Shown here piece by piece: positions 7,085-14,277 of a DNA stretch of 19,158 bases. Below the pieces are notes generated by a model. It had not been told where the DNA came from, did no database searches, and saw only the letters and a program-made list of their open reading frames with translations. Position numbers and translations under genes: made by a program. Origin of the DNA: Treponema sp. (lineage in GTDB: Bacteria > Spirochaetota > Spirochaetia > Treponematales > Breznakiellaceae); NCBI GenBank assembly GCA_031254175.1, contig JAIRUY010000165.1:1-19158 (forward strand). The letters are read 5' to 3'. Numbering within the stretch: the first letter of the stretch is position 1; the number at the start of each line of letters is the position of its first letter.

Positions 7085-7956
7085 ATTCTTTGCTTTTTTC
7101 ATGTATGCACACACACACCAATTTCTGCGATGGGAAGGACGATATCGAAACAATGTGCGCTGCCGCGTATAAAAAGAAACTGCATTCAATCGGTTTTAGC
7201 GCTCATGCGCCAATACTGAAAAAAACAGGCATAAAAACAGATTGGAATATGCCGGACGATCGTTTTGATGAATATGTTGAACAGGTTCTCGCCGCGAAAC
7301 ACCGCTGGCATGGAAAGCTTGATGTTTTTCTGGGCTTTGAAGTTGATTATATCAAAGGTTTACGTTCCGCAATTGACAGTGACATTAAAGCGGTAAATCC
7401 GGATTTTTTAATAAGCAGCGCTCATTTTGTTATTCCGGCAAACGGAGCGCGGCCGTTTACGGTGGACGGCCCTGAGGAAGAATTATTAACGGGTATTAAA
7501 GAAGGCTTCAACGGCGATGCACAGGCGCTGATGCACTATTACTATGACGCAATGACAGAAATGATAGCTCTGGGCGGTTTTGAAATTCTCGGTCATGCGG
7601 ATATTATCAAAAAAAATTGCATTAATAAAAAATATTGGCCGCAAGAAAACGAAGTATGCCGCCAGAAGGAAATTGCATGCATCGCCGCAAAAGCGGGGAT
7701 AACAGTAGAAGTAAACACCGGAGGAATTAATAACGGAAAAATTAATGAGGTTTATCCTTCTCCGGTTTTCTTGAGTTTTTTCCGTGAGCATCATGTTCCC
7801 GTAATTATTACAGCTGATGCGCACAGGGCAGAACATATTGATGGAAACTATGATATTGCGATTCAAACATTATTATGTGCTAATTTTAAGGAATTTATAA
7901 TTTTTTTAGGAAAAATAGAAGGAAAACCACAGTGGAAAAAAATAAAAATAAATTAA
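7081..7956 (+). CDS. PHP-family metallophosphatase, histidinol-phosphatase-like (HisK/HisJ type)
   Basis: 291 residues, usual length for the HisJ/HisK family, which dephosphorylates L-histidinol phosphate in histidine biosynthesis. PHP metal ligands are complete: HTHT (H10, H12), D17, SAHAP (H42), GFEVDY (E87), SSAHF (H115), GHADIIKK (H172, D174) and TADAH (D246, H248). The start is fixed by a strong Shine-Dalgarno (GGAGG, 7072-7076, spacing 4) and a four-base overlap with the preceding stop. No other histidine gene lies in the window, so histidinol phosphatase is the best family guess, but a different phosphomonoester substrate is possible. The C-terminal 20 residues are lysine/isoleucine-rich and encoded by an AT-rich tail. 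It ends the plus-strand operon. No hairpin terminator follows. Confidence 0.85.
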   Translation: MNSLLFSCMHTHTNFCDGKDDIETMCAAAYKKKLHSIGFSAHAPILKKTGIKTDWNMPDDRFDEYVEQVLAAKHRWHGKLDVFLGFEVDYIKGLRSAIDSDIKAVNPDFLISSAHFVIPANGARPFTVDGPEEELLTGIKEGFNGDAQALMHYYYDAMTEMIALGGFEILGHADIIKKNCINKKYWPQENEVCRQKEIACIAAKAGITVEVNTGGINNGKINEVYPSPVFLSFFREHHVPVIITADAHRAEHIDGNYDIAIQTLLCANFKEFIIFLGKIEGKPQWKKIKIN

Positions 7957-8020
7957 ATTTACTCCAAATGATCGACTAAGAACGATTTATATTTTATATT
8001 CTTATTAAAGTATAAAGGTT

Positions 8021-8026
8021 GAGGAG
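8021..8026 (+). promoter_or_regulatory. Shine-Dalgarno that decides the start of the HigA-like gene
   Basis: GAGGAG lies five bases before the ATG at 8032. It overlaps the in-frame GTG at 8026, which would have no ribosome-binding site of its own, so the ATG is preferred. A TATAAA hexamer at 8011-8016 is a possible -10 in an AT-rich stretch (7985-8016). Confidence 0.6.
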
Positions 8027-8031
8027 TGATC

Positions 8032-8343
8032 ATGTCAAAAATAAAAGAAACGCCTGGCTCGCTGCTTTTGGGGTTGTTGGATAAGTACAATCTTAATTGT
8101 AACAGACTTTCAAAAGAAATTAAATGCAGCCAAACCGCGTTAAGACTTATTAGTCTGGACAAAAGCAGAATCACAACATCCATAGCTGTACGTCTTGCAA
8201 AATATTTCAGCACAAAACCCGAGTTCTGGTTGTTGACGCAAATGGATTACGATCTTGCAAAGGCTGCCAATAATAAAAAATTGGAAAAAACATTAAAAAG
8301 TATTTCAAAAGCAGGCATACAGACTGCTAAACGAAAAAAGTAA
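8032..8343 (+). CDS. HigA-type XRE-family antitoxin/transcriptional regulator, orphan
   Basis: 103 residues. The pattern TPGSLL...LSKEI...ITTSIAVRLAKYFSTKPEFWLLTQMDYDLAKA matches the HigA (VapI) family: an HTH core with the characteristic PEFWL and YDL..A signatures, which normally bind DNA as a dimer, repress the operon and neutralise a HigB/RelE-type mRNase. The C-terminus is a short lysine-rich extension. The usual partner higB would lie directly upstream, but the 75 bases between the PHP gene and this start hold no frame, and downstream is nth in the opposite orientation. So this is a solitary HigA-like regulator. It may regulate itself or distant genes, or may be a leftover of a decayed toxin-antitoxin pair. 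Its own Shine-Dalgarno and AT-rich promoter region suggest it is expressed alone. Confidence 0.82.
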   Translation: MSKIKETPGSLLLGLLDKYNLNCNRLSKEIKCSQTALRLISLDKSRITTSIAVRLAKYFSTKPEFWLLTQMDYDLAKAANNKKLEKTLKSISKAGIQTAKRKK

Positions 8344-8360
8344 AAAAGTTCTGTGTGTCG

Positions 8361-9032
8361 TTATCTTGAACGATCTACGCCATTACGGGCGCAGTGTCTT
8401 TCTATAACACAACGGGAACAGAACGGACTTACTGGACGGCAAAGTTTTTGGCCGTAGAGAACAAGCAGATAGTTTATCTTTTTCCAGAATCTAAGCGGCA
8501 GGATTTTCCGTAGAATCATCTCTGTTTCTTCCGGAGTTTTGCTTGAGAGCCATCCGCACCGGTTTGATATTCTGTGCACGTGAATATCGACGCAGATAGC
8601 GTTAATGTCAAACGCCTCGTTCAAAACAAGGTTGGCTGTTTTTCTGCCGACACCGGGAAGGGCAAGCAGATCATCCATTGAAGAAGGAACTTTGCCGCCG
8701 TATTGTTCAAGGAGTATTGCGGCTATTTTTTTCAAAGAAGCGGTTTTGTTGCGGTAAAATCCGGCAGGGTAGATAAGTTTTTCAATAGCTGCTGTTTTCA
8801 TTGCGGCAAGTTCAGCAGGCGAAACGGCTATTTCAAGCAGGCGTTCAGATGCGGCAAGAGTAACTTCGTCTTTGGTACGCAGGCTTAGTATTGTGGAGAC
8901 CAGTACCGCCCATGGGTCGTTGCGGTAGTTTTCTGCGATTGTGCTTACAGAAGGATTGTTTTCTGCGGCGGCAGACAACTGCAGCCGCCATTTTTCAAGC
9001 GTGTTAAAAATAGCGTCCCATTTTGGCTTCAT
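8361..9032 (-). CDS. nth: Endonuclease III (DNA glycosylase/AP lyase)
   Basis: 223 residues, family-typical. It removes oxidised pyrimidines and nicks abasic sites in base excision repair. Features in order: the helical core with LSLRTKDEVT (about 49-58), the helix-hairpin-helix LPGVGRKTANLVL with catalytic lysine K131, the catalytic aspartate in VDIHVHR (D149), and the C-terminal 4Fe-4S loop C198-x6-C205-x2-C208-x5-C214, which is the canonical spacing. It starts 10 bases after the ispF stop on the same strand, so it is probably the last gene of an oppA-ispF-nth operon. It converges with the HigA-like gene, with only 17 bases between the two stops and no terminator hairpin visible there. Confidence 0.96.
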   Translation of the reverse strand: MKPKWDAIFNTLEKWRLQLSAAAENNPSVSTIAENYRNDPWAVLVSTILSLRTKDEVTLAASERLLEIAVSPAELAAMKTAAIEKLIYPAGFYRNKTASLKKIAAILLEQYGGKVPSSMDDLLALPGVGRKTANLVLNEAFDINAICVDIHVHRISNRCGWLSSKTPEETEMILRKILPLRFWKKINYLLVLYGQKLCRPVSPFCSRCVIERHCARNGVDRSR

Positions 9033-9042
9033 CTGTTTTATT

Positions 9043-9537
9043 TCAACCCTGATTTTCTATTAAACACTGAGCCAAAACTTCGACAGCTTTTCCCTTGCCA
9101 ACAGGCCCAAGGCCTTCTTTTGTCTTTCCTTTTACAAAAATTCTGTCAATTCCGGCTTCCAGAGCCTCGGCCAATGAATTGCGGATAGCATCGCGGTATG
9201 GAAGTACTTTTGGTTTTTCGCAGATTACAACACAGTCAAGGTTTACGAGCCGCCAGCCGGCCTGTTTAACGCGCGCAAATGCTTTGCGTAAAAGCGCCAT
9301 AGAATCCGCGTCTTTCCATGCTGGCTCGGAAGGCGGAAACATTTCGCCGATGTCGCCCAGTCCTGCGGCGCCAAGAATTGCGTCGCAAACCGCATGGGCA
9401 AGCGCGTCTCCGTCCGAATGACCGGTTTCTCCCTTTGAAAAAGGAATCTCAACGCCGGCAAGAAGGAAACGCCGTCTCTTTCCGGGGCTCCCTCTTTCTA
9501 AACGATGAATGTCGTATCCAAGACCGGTTCGAATCAT
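9043..9537 (-). CDS. ispF: 2-C-methyl-D-erythritol 2,4-cyclodiphosphate synthase
   Basis: 164 residues. It catalyses cyclisation of CDP-methylerythritol phosphate in the non-mevalonate (MEP) isoprenoid pathway, as a trimer with zinc at the interfaces. The signature GYDIH gives metal ligands D9 and H11; the third ligand H48 lies in GHSDGDALAHA. The C-terminal part carries VKGKTKEGLGPVGKGKAVE, equivalent to the CDP-binding and trimer region. It is a stand-alone IspF and not an IspDF fusion; ispD is not in the window. Its ATG overlaps the oppA-like stop codon by four bases (ATGA), so translation is likely coupled to an unrelated transporter gene. The overlap and GYDIH near residue 8 fix the start. 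Confidence 0.96.
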   Translation of the reverse strand: MIRTGLGYDIHRLERGSPGKRRRFLLAGVEIPFSKGETGHSDGDALAHAVCDAILGAAGLGDIGEMFPPSEPAWKDADSMALLRKAFARVKQAGWRLVNLDCVVICEKPKVLPYRDAIRNSLAEALEAGIDRIFVKGKTKEGLGPVGKGKAVEVLAQCLIENQG

Positions 9538-11267
9538 CGCGCCAATGCTACACCGGGCAGGGGCCGGTAAGATTTAAATGATAAATATTTTAATGGATGA
9601 ATATCCAGTGCATTGGGGTACCATCCGTCCAATTCGCCTGTGTCAACAATATTTAATGCGGGCTGATAAAAGAGCGGCAGCACAACGCCCCTGTCCAAAA
9701 GAATTTTTTCGGCTTCGGCAAGTGTTGCAAAACGGACGCTTCCTTCTTCAATCATGGATCTTTCAAGCAGCTCCTCGTAATCATCGTCATTAAGGCGGGC
9801 ATCATTTAGATTTGAATCGCGTCTCCACATTTGAAGAAATGTATACGGATCGGCAAAATCTCCAATCCATGTAGAAGAACCTATTGTATAGCCGTCTTCT
9901 TTTAAGGATTGAAAGTATCGTTCGTAGGGAATAATTTCAACGCGCACGTTGAATCCAAGTATCTCTTTCCATGCGACAGCCATGAGGCCGCCGACTCTGG
10001 CTGAATCTGAAGAAGGTGTCAGGCGTAAAACCAATTCCGGCAATCCTTCTCCATCGGCGAAACCGGCTTCTGCCATAAGTTTATGGGCCTGTTCATAGTC
10101 GGGCTCTGATATTCCTTTAACTTCAGGATAACCAACTATAGGATATATTAGTGAATTAGCCGGAAGATAATAGAAGCTGCGAATTTCTTCCCAGGGAAGA
10201 ACAAGCGCCATGGCGCGGCGGATTCTTGCATCGTTCCAAGGCTCAGCTCCGCTGCGAATGAAGTAATAGTGAGTTGCAAACATAACATTTACCTGAATGC
10301 CTGAACGATCTGTAAGAGCGTCAATATTTACATTTCCGGCAATCCACCGCGCTTCGCCGGAATTCCAAAGATGGGAGGCTTCTTCGGCGGTTTCAGTATA
10401 TTTGATTGTTATTTTGTTCAGCGCGACATTCCGGTTATCCCAATACTGGTTGTTTTTTGACAAGACAATGCTGTTTTCATCCATGGAATCGATGCGGAAC
10501 GGGCCGTTTGAAACAGGAGGCGGCCAGTCTTTCTGCCCTTCTGCAGGAGACCAGGAATCCTTGTTTACCATAGAGGGATGGATCGGGCTGAACGAGTGAT
10601 GACAAAGCATTGCCGGAAAAAAAGCGGCGGGAGAATTTAATTTTACAATCAGAGTTCTTGCGTTGGGGGTAAGAATGCCGACTTTATCGGGATCCTTTTC
10701 AATGCCGTTCCTGAAATCACGCGCACCTTCAATAATATCAAATAAACTTGAATACGGAGATTCGCGGTCAGGCTCCAGAAGAGAGAGCCACGCAGCACGG
10801 AAATCCTGCGCCCTTACGGGATCGCCGTTCCAATAACGCGCATTCCGTTTGATTGTAAATGTCCATTGCTTCCTGTCTTCGGAAAGTTCCCACCTTTCTA
10901 CCACAGCCGGAACCGGCTCCAAAGTAAGCGGATGATAGGAAAAGAGCCCTTCATAAATCCCTGTAAAAATCTGGGCTTCGGAAGCGAAATAGGATTTGCG
11001 GAAATCGAGTTCTACTTCATGCTTTGAAAGTACGATTGTAAGTTCATCCCTGTCTCTAACCTGCGGGCGGGTTTCTGCAAATTCGTGTCTGTCATCTTCA
11101 TTGGATATCTGAAATACGTGATGAATATTCACCGGTATTGGAGATTTTGCCGGTGTTGAAATATCCGCCGCAGGCTGCTGCTTTTCTTCAGCAAACGGCG
11201 CGCTCCTGCATCCTGCGATTAGCATCACGCTTATGGCGATAAAAAGATATTTTTTTAAATTCAGCAT
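9534..11267 (-). CDS. Peptide/oligopeptide-binding lipoprotein of ABC transporter (SBP family 5, OppA-like)
   Basis: 577 residues, slightly longer than typical OppA. The N-terminus is a lipoprotein signal: KK at 5-6, a hydrophobic core, and lipobox LIAGC with C20 as the lipidated residue. A low-complexity linker of about 60 residues follows, then the SBP_bac_5 fold: IFTGIYEGLF, the conserved VVERWELSEDRKQWTFTIK, WNGDPVRAQDFRAAW, and SNGPF in the middle. It should sit in the periplasm on a lipid anchor and deliver peptides to an OppBCDF-type permease. No permease or ATPase gene is adjacent, so the partner must be encoded elsewhere. It heads an operon with ispF. A promoter (TTGTAA, 17 bases, TAGACT) ends seven bases before the ATG and there is no Shine-Dalgarno, suggesting a leaderless message. 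The exact ligand (peptide, nickel, sugar) cannot be told. Confidence 0.92.
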   Translation of the reverse strand: MLNLKKYLFIAISVMLIAGCRSAPFAEEKQQPAADISTPAKSPIPVNIHHVFQISNEDDRHEFAETRPQVRDRDELTIVLSKHEVELDFRKSYFASEAQIFTGIYEGLFSYHPLTLEPVPAVVERWELSEDRKQWTFTIKRNARYWNGDPVRAQDFRAAWLSLLEPDRESPYSSLFDIIEGARDFRNGIEKDPDKVGILTPNARTLIVKLNSPAAFFPAMLCHHSFSPIHPSMVNKDSWSPAEGQKDWPPPVSNGPFRIDSMDENSIVLSKNNQYWDNRNVALNKITIKYTETAEEASHLWNSGEARWIAGNVNIDALTDRSGIQVNVMFATHYYFIRSGAEPWNDARIRRAMALVLPWEEIRSFYYLPANSLIYPIVGYPEVKGISEPDYEQAHKLMAEAGFADGEGLPELVLRLTPSSDSARVGGLMAVAWKEILGFNVRVEIIPYERYFQSLKEDGYTIGSSTWIGDFADPYTFLQMWRRDSNLNDARLNDDDYEELLERSMIEEGSVRFATLAEAEKILLDRGVVLPLFYQPALNIVDTGELDGWYPNALDIHPLKYLSFKSYRPLPGVALAR

Positions 11268-11274
11268 AGGTTAA

Positions 11275-11303
11275 AGTCTAATGCAAAATTTTTCTTATTA
11301 CAA
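11275..11303 (-). promoter_or_regulatory. Sigma70-like promoter of the oppA-ispF-nth operon
   Basis: Reading the minus strand: -35 TTGTAA at 11303-11298, 17-base spacer, -10 TAGACT at 11280-11275, then seven bases and the ATG (11267). The predicted transcription start falls on or next to the ATG. Hexamers match the consensus at 4/6 each; the spacer is ideal. Confidence 0.5.
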
Positions 11304-11347
11304 CAGACCTTTGCGCAGGATTGTCCGGAAACAACGCCATTTGAATA

Positions 11348-12658
11348 TTACAGAACGCTAGCAATCGCGTTTTCCAATATATCCAGATGCGGAGAAATAA
11401 CTGCGATAGGCTCACATTTTTTTTGAAGCGCCAGAATAAAGTCCGGTATTTTTATTGCCTTGCCGGTGGCTTTTTTTACAATGTCTGCAAATCTTGCAGG
11501 ATGGCCTGTAGCGAGAATTATTGTATGCGTATTGCTGTTCCATTTGTGCGTTGAATTGATTTTCATCGCTGCTGCAAAAGCTACTGCGGCATGAGGATCG
11601 ATAAAAACATCATATTTGTTCTTGACATAGTCCATTGTTTTTAACGTCAGAGCGTCATCCACAGAAGCCGGGTATACCATGTTGCGCATAACCAGAGGCG
11701 CTTCATCGTAAAAAGACGCAAGCCGTTGATAATTTAGCGGAATACTTACATCCATGGCCGGTGAATTTGTATTGATATGCGGCGTTGGAACAAACGGCTT
11801 GCCGAGGATATAATCGCCCATTGAATTATTGGCGTTCATGGCGGCAATAAAACCGTTTACCGGCATGCCGAATTTCCATGCGTAAAGGCCGGCCAAAAGA
11901 TTGCCGAAATTGCCGGAAGGCACGCTGAAAAAGAAATCTCCGCCGAGGAAATATTTTACTTGTGTAAATGCGTACAGATAATAAAAAACCTGCGGGAAAA
12001 GCCTGACAGGATTTATTGAATTGCCGCTGGTTACATTGTACCGCTCCGAAAATTCCCGGTCTTTAATTGTTTCAATCACCAAACGCTGACAATCATCGAA
12101 TGTTCCATTTATCTGAATGGGAATTATGTTTCCGCCGTTTTGTATGAATGCAGAAGGATCAAGGCCATTAATTTGTCCGGATGGATACAGAAGAACCTGA
12201 GAGATGCCCTTCCGTCCGCAAAGGGAATGAGCCATGCTGACACCGGTGTCAGGCCTCGCCGCGGAAATGATCATTACCGGTTTGTCTTTTTCCAGAATTT
12301 CTTCAAATACTGCTGACATAAAGGCAATGCCGAAATCCTTAAAAACTCCTGTCGGTCCGTTGAAAAGATTCAGCAGGGAATACTCATCGTCAAGTTTGAT
12401 GAGTTCAGGTTTAAAACTAAAAGCGTTTTTCGCAACCTTTAACGCGGAAACAGGATTTAGCAAACCTTCAAAAAATGAAGGCGCGACAGCCGCAACAAGT
12501 TCATTAAAACTTGTTTTTTCATCCATGTGTAAAAAAAACTGCCTGAAATCAGCCGTTTGATCCGGAACAAAAAGCCCTTCGTCTTCCGGCAGGCAGTTTA
12601 ATGCCGCATCCTTAAATGAAACGAGAGGCATTTTTGATTTTGTTGACCTGAATTGCAT
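11348..12658 (-). CDS. thrC: Threonine synthase family protein (PLP fold type II) with altered signature motifs
   Basis: 436 residues, normal length. Family: converts O-phosphohomoserine to threonine using PLP. Conserved features include the N-terminal DEGLFVPD, the PLP lysine in GPTGVFKDFG (K107), GTFDDCQRLV, SGNSINPVR, SVPSGNFGNLLAG, DPHAAVAF and GHPARF, all in the ThrC order. Oddities: the usual TSGDTG, which contacts cofactor and substrate phosphate, reads ARPDTG here (135-139 RPDTG); HGPT reads NGPT; and the QEK..F segment reads DPSAF. These changes are confirmed from both strands of the sequence given. It may be an active but diverged ThrC or a paralogue with another PLP reaction. It is transcribed alone, divergent from the metallo-beta-lactamase gene. 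No other threonine genes (hom, thrB) are adjacent. Confidence 0.85.
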   Translation of the reverse strand: MQFRSTKSKMPLVSFKDAALNCLPEDEGLFVPDQTADFRQFFLHMDEKTSFNELVAAVAPSFFEGLLNPVSALKVAKNAFSFKPELIKLDDEYSLLNLFNGPTGVFKDFGIAFMSAVFEEILEKDKPVMIISAARPDTGVSMAHSLCGRKGISQVLLYPSGQINGLDPSAFIQNGGNIIPIQINGTFDDCQRLVIETIKDREFSERYNVTSGNSINPVRLFPQVFYYLYAFTQVKYFLGGDFFFSVPSGNFGNLLAGLYAWKFGMPVNGFIAAMNANNSMGDYILGKPFVPTPHINTNSPAMDVSIPLNYQRLASFYDEAPLVMRNMVYPASVDDALTLKTMDYVKNKYDVFIDPHAAVAFAAAMKINSTHKWNSNTHTIILATGHPARFADIVKKATGKAIKIPDFILALQKKCEPIAVISPHLDILENAIASVL

Positions 12659-12662
12659 TTTA

Positions 12663-12692
12663 ACTATACGCCTTTAATTTTACTTTCTGCAA
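12663..12692 (-). promoter_or_regulatory. Candidate thrC promoter
   Basis: On the minus strand, TTGCAG (12692-12687), an 18-base spacer and TATAGT (12668-12663), which ends four bases before the thrC ATG. No Shine-Dalgarno is present. The transcription start would fall at or just inside the start codon. Confidence 0.35.
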
Positions 12693-12773
12693 CATCGAAT
12701 AGGTGTTCGTTAATATTATATGTGCGAGGCTATACCTTTGACTAGTATCGCTGCTGAAAGAAATCAGAAAAAG

Positions 12774-12802
12774 GTGACTCCTTTTATATTCCATGATATA
12801 AT
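12774..12802 (+). promoter_or_regulatory. Promoter of the metallo-beta-lactamase gene
   Basis: GTGACT at 12774-12779, 17-base spacer, perfect TATAAT at 12797-12802, then seven bases and the ATG at 12810. No Shine-Dalgarno. It sits in the 151-base divergent region between thrC and this gene; apart from the two promoters I see nothing convincing there. Confidence 0.5.
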
Positions 12803-12809
12803 CATCCCT

Positions 12810-14222
12810 ATGAATGTTGATTTTTATTCACTCGGCGCAGCCGAAGAAGTTACAGGTTCCAAGCATGTGCTTGAGATTGACGGGGCAAGCTACTTGATTG
12901 ACTGCGGCGCTTTTCAGGGTTCCAGAGAAGAATCTGATCGCAAGAACCGTAATTTTGGCATTGCCGTAGATCGTGTCGAAAGCGTTATTCTTACCCATGG
13001 TCACTACGATCATTGCGGCCTTATGCCGATGCTGGTAAAACAGGGATATAAAGGCAATATCTACGCTACTCCGGCGACAAGGGATATAGCCAGTCTTATT
13101 ATGATGGACTCCGCCAACATACAGGCGCGTGACGCAAAATATCTGCAAAAACAGGCCCAAAAAAAAGGGGAAAAATTCAACTGGACACCTCTTTATACAG
13201 AGAAGGAAGCAATAGCGGCAGTCAGCCAGACAATCGGAGTTTCGTATAACAGGCCGATGCTTATAGGAGACGGAGTAAGCCTTGAATTTCATGATGCGGG
13301 GCATATTCTTGGATCTGCAATAGCGGCAATAAAAATAAAAAAAGGCGGCAAGGAACTGAACATCCTCGCCACAGGAGATCTTGGCAGAAAGGGCAAGCCC
13401 ATAATTCGAAACCCCGCAATCCCTGAAGTTGCGCCGGATTATATCATTCTTGAAAGCACCTATGGAGACCGCCGCCACGGCTCCACTGATGACGCAATCG
13501 CGAAGCTTGCCGGTATTGCAAAGCGGACTGTACAAAACAGGGGAAAAATTCTTATTCCTTCATTTGCGATTGAACGTACGCAGGAACTTGTTTATTATTT
13601 CCACCTGCTGGTAGATGATGGTACAATTCCCGAAGTGCCGATTTTTGTAGATTCGCCCATGGCTACCAATGCAACGACAATTTTTCAGGTGCACCCCGAA
13701 TGTTACAGTGAAGAAATAAAGGAAGCGTTTATCAAACATCACAAAAATCCGTTTGGTTTTAACAGCCTTCATTTTACAACCAGCGTTCAGGAGTCCAAAG
13801 CGTTAAACGATCATCCGGGACCGCTTATTATAATTTCTGCGGACGGAATGTGCGAAGCAGGACGCATTCAGCATCACCTTATGCATAATATACAGGATCC
13901 CAATACAACGATTATGACAGTCGGTTACATGGCCGAAAACACACTGGGACGCCGTATCCGCAACCGTGAAAAAGAAGTTAAAATCCACGGCGAATGGTTT
14001 AAGGTAAATGCACAGGTAGAAGAGATAAACGCATTCAGCGCTCATGCGGATTATTTTGAAATGCTGGAATGGCTCAAAGCGATGGATACTTCAAAACTTA
14101 AAGGGATATTTATGGTTCATGGCGAGAAAAAATCCCAAATCTTTTTAAAGAATTATCTTGCAGAAAACGGTTTCCCCAATGTTGAAATTATTAAGTACGG
14201 AAAAACATACGAATTAAGTTAG
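12810..14222 (+). CDS. Beta-CASP metallo-beta-lactamase, RNA-processing nuclease-like
   Basis: 470 residues from the ATG at 12810. An in-frame ATG at 12720 would add 30 residues unlike the family; the family normally begins just before the LGAAEEVTGS motif, and the -10 box lies between the two ATGs. Metallo-beta-lactamase motif 2 is HGHYDH (H63, H65, D67, H68); further motifs are GHILGSA, GDLGRKG, and the beta-CASP signatures FAIERTQEL, DSPMA, SADGMCEAGRIQHH, GYMAENTLGRRI and FSAHADY. All zinc ligands appear intact, so it should be an active RNase of the CPSF73/TTHA0252-like group, acting in cytoplasmic RNA turnover or processing. It is followed 55 bases later by folC on the same strand; these may form one unit, with no terminator visible between them. 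Confidence 0.93.
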   Translation: MNVDFYSLGAAEEVTGSKHVLEIDGASYLIDCGAFQGSREESDRKNRNFGIAVDRVESVILTHGHYDHCGLMPMLVKQGYKGNIYATPATRDIASLIMMDSANIQARDAKYLQKQAQKKGEKFNWTPLYTEKEAIAAVSQTIGVSYNRPMLIGDGVSLEFHDAGHILGSAIAAIKIKKGGKELNILATGDLGRKGKPIIRNPAIPEVAPDYIILESTYGDRRHGSTDDAIAKLAGIAKRTVQNRGKILIPSFAIERTQELVYYFHLLVDDGTIPEVPIFVDSPMATNATTIFQVHPECYSEEIKEAFIKHHKNPFGFNSLHFTTSVQESKALNDHPGPLIIISADGMCEAGRIQHHLMHNIQDPNTTIMTVGYMAENTLGRRIRNREKEVKIHGEWFKVNAQVEEINAFSAHADYFEMLEWLKAMDTSKLKGIFMVHGEKKSQIFLKNYLAENGFPNVEIIKYGKTYELS

Positions 14223-14277
14223 TAGGCTTTGTCTGAGTAACAATTATTTTTCTTCATCAAACGAAGTATTTGCGTGG

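Noticed and set aside
7108..7122. Short CA-dinucleotide run, considered as a phase-variable tract
   Set aside because: It simply encodes the conserved HTHT metal motif of the PHP enzyme and is too short for slippage to be likely.
7957..8020. Gap before the HigA-like gene checked for a toxin gene or operator
   Set aside because: No frame of useful length; a small ATCG/CGAT pairing near 7970-7986 is too short to call an operator.
11268..11347. Gap between thrC and oppA checked for a small gene or terminator
   Set aside because: Only the oppA promoter is visible; no hairpin followed by a T tract and no supported frame.
12696..12709. CGAATAGGTGTTCG, resembling a Gram-positive LexA (SOS) box between thrC and the beta-CASP gene
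   Set aside because: One half-site has a mismatch, neither neighbouring gene is an SOS gene, and the organism looks like a spirochaete; chance is likely.
12720..12809. N-terminal extension of the beta-CASP protein from the ATG at 12720
   Set aside because: The 30 residues do not resemble the family, and the perfect -10 box lies inside this stretch.
12828..13535. Long minus-strand open frame (235 codons) antisense to the beta-CASP gene
   Set aside because: Its translation is cysteine- and tyrosine-rich with no recognisable domain, and the opposite strand has a clear, complete conserved protein.
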